Translations under genes and position numbers: made by a program
In this document: positions 40,855 to 41,593 of the stretch, piece by piece
Layout: each line of letters begins with the position of its first letter
Numbering within the stretch: the stretch's first letter is position 1
The notes under the pieces: model-generated
Database searches by the model: none
What the model was told of the DNA's origin: nothing
The model's input: the letters and a program-made list of their open reading frames with translations, nothing else
Assembly: GCF_002154505.1 (NCBI RefSeq)
Contig: NZ_MUBM01000138.1
Coordinates: 1 to 41,593 of the forward strand
Direction of reading: 5' to 3'
Length of the DNA stretch: 41,593 nucleotides
From: Streptomyces carpinensis
GTDB lineage: Bacteria > Actinomycetota > Actinomycetes > Streptomycetales > Streptomycetaceae

Positions 40855-41532
40855 CACTTGGATCGTGATCTATGCCATTAACCCGACATGGCCGCACTGC
40901 GTGCGGAATCGACTCCAGTGAGCGACCGGGATCTCCTCGCCCTTTCGAACCCCTGCCGCCCCTCCACTTTCACGGGCCCAGGGCGACGGCAAGACCTTCG
41001 GCGACGGCCCCGAAGACGACACCGCCCGGGAGCGCACGGCGTGCGGATGGACGGCTGAGCCATATCCCCGCTCTCACCCGGCCACCGTGATGGCCGACCG
41101 GAAGCGCTCTGTGAGGATGCTCCCCCTGGCCGGCGGCCCCCGGATCCAGCCCTGGACCGGCCGGCGGACGCCGCCGCAGCCGGAGAGGGCCACGGCCGGC
41201 CGGCCCGTGCCACCAAAACCGCATCGGCCCGCATGTCAAGCAGCGACTCGCCGACAGTTCCCATCCACCCGTCCCACCCGAGGGGTGAGGGGACGTCAGA
41301 AGATCACCTTGACGGACCAATAGTCAGTCAATCACCAAAATCCGCATGGGACTTGAAACCCGGTCAGCCCTCCTCGCGGTGAGTCGCAGACGTCCTGAAT
41401 ACCCCGATCAGCCCCCTTGGGGCACCACATCCGATCCGCCCGAAATGACAGCTTCGGGAGGCGTCAGTACGTTCAATCTCACCGGCCCCCCACAGCCGGA
41501 TCTCTGACTCTCAGACACGAAAAGGCACCACC
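40855..41532. other. Region before the last gene, no recognised coding sequence
   Basis: About 680 bp with open frames on both strands but no family signature. The last 100 bp, more A/T-rich, should hold the promoter of the gene at 41533. Confidence 0.4.
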
Positions 41533-41593
41533 ATGATCATGAACCGCTCTCACGCGATCACCGCAGGCATCGCGGCCGCCGCGGCCCTGACCG
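41533..41593 (+). CDS. Start of a secreted or lipo-protein gene, cut by the window end
   Basis: ATG 41533, with AAAAGG 8 nt upstream, begins MIMNRSHAITAGIAAAAALT, a typical signal-peptide start (short basic end, alanine-rich hydrophobic core). Only 20 codons are inside the window, so the product cannot be named. ATG at 41539 is an alternative start. Confidence 0.6.
   Translation, partial: MIMNRSHAITAGIAAAAALT

Noticed and set aside
40878..41323. Overlapping minus- and plus-strand frames before the last gene
   Set aside because: R/P/G-rich composition without motif, start context or neighbours; treated as non-coding.

Overview
This window is high-GC actinobacterial chromosome, almost certainly Streptomyces. 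The evidence is strong G/C third-position bias, GTG and TTG starts, an SsgA-like sporulation regulator, and several families shared with the actinobacterial dormancy (DosR/DevR, in Streptomyces OsdR) regulon. No rRNA, tRNA or CRISPR array was seen.

Region 1 (1-8.2 kb) encodes secreted plant-polysaccharide enzymes, all on the + strand: a GH127-like beta-L-arabinofuranosidase (5' end outside the window), a PA14-GH2 glycosidase and a GH78-like alpha-L-rhamnosidase. A decayed IS5-type remnant and a pair of LacI-like sites lie between the last two. The set suits trimming of arabinose-, galactose- and rhamnose-containing pectic side chains.

Region 2 (8.3-15.8 kb) looks like an amine or acid catabolic divergon. 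An APC permease, an ADP-forming acyl-CoA synthetase and an acyl-CoA dehydrogenase run leftwards. A flavin monoamine oxidase and an unusual XRE-TetR fusion regulator run rightwards. Nested inverted repeats lie in the shared promoter.

Region 3 (16-41 kb) is a dormancy / low-oxygen stress island. It holds two tandem-Usp proteins, two CBS-BON proteins, an Rv1733c-like membrane protein, a SHOCT protein, a phosphofructokinase with PPi-type residues (D104/K124), a DUF1918-XRE-PNPOx fusion, a zinc alcohol dehydrogenase, a cNMP-binding protein, flavin split-barrel (PNPOx) proteins, a DevS-type GAF domain fused to a PP2C phosphatase, and an intact DevR/OsdR-type response regulator. Palindromes of the form GGGCCGAACGGCCC, often in tandem about 21 bp apart, lie upstream of many of these genes. 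They have the 14-nt layout of the mycobacterial DosR box and are probably the regulator's sites.

The island is also decaying. It carries a narG 3' end joined to the first 11 codons of narH, a 5'-truncated Acg-type nitroreductase, a ctaD-hmp chimera, broken response-regulator and histidine-kinase copies, and two frameshifted PNPOx genes. The anaerobic-respiration part appears lost while the stress-protein part is kept. A DMT exporter with its TetR repressor, an FUSC membrane protein and two related small secreted proteins complete the region. A further secreted-protein gene starts at the right edge.
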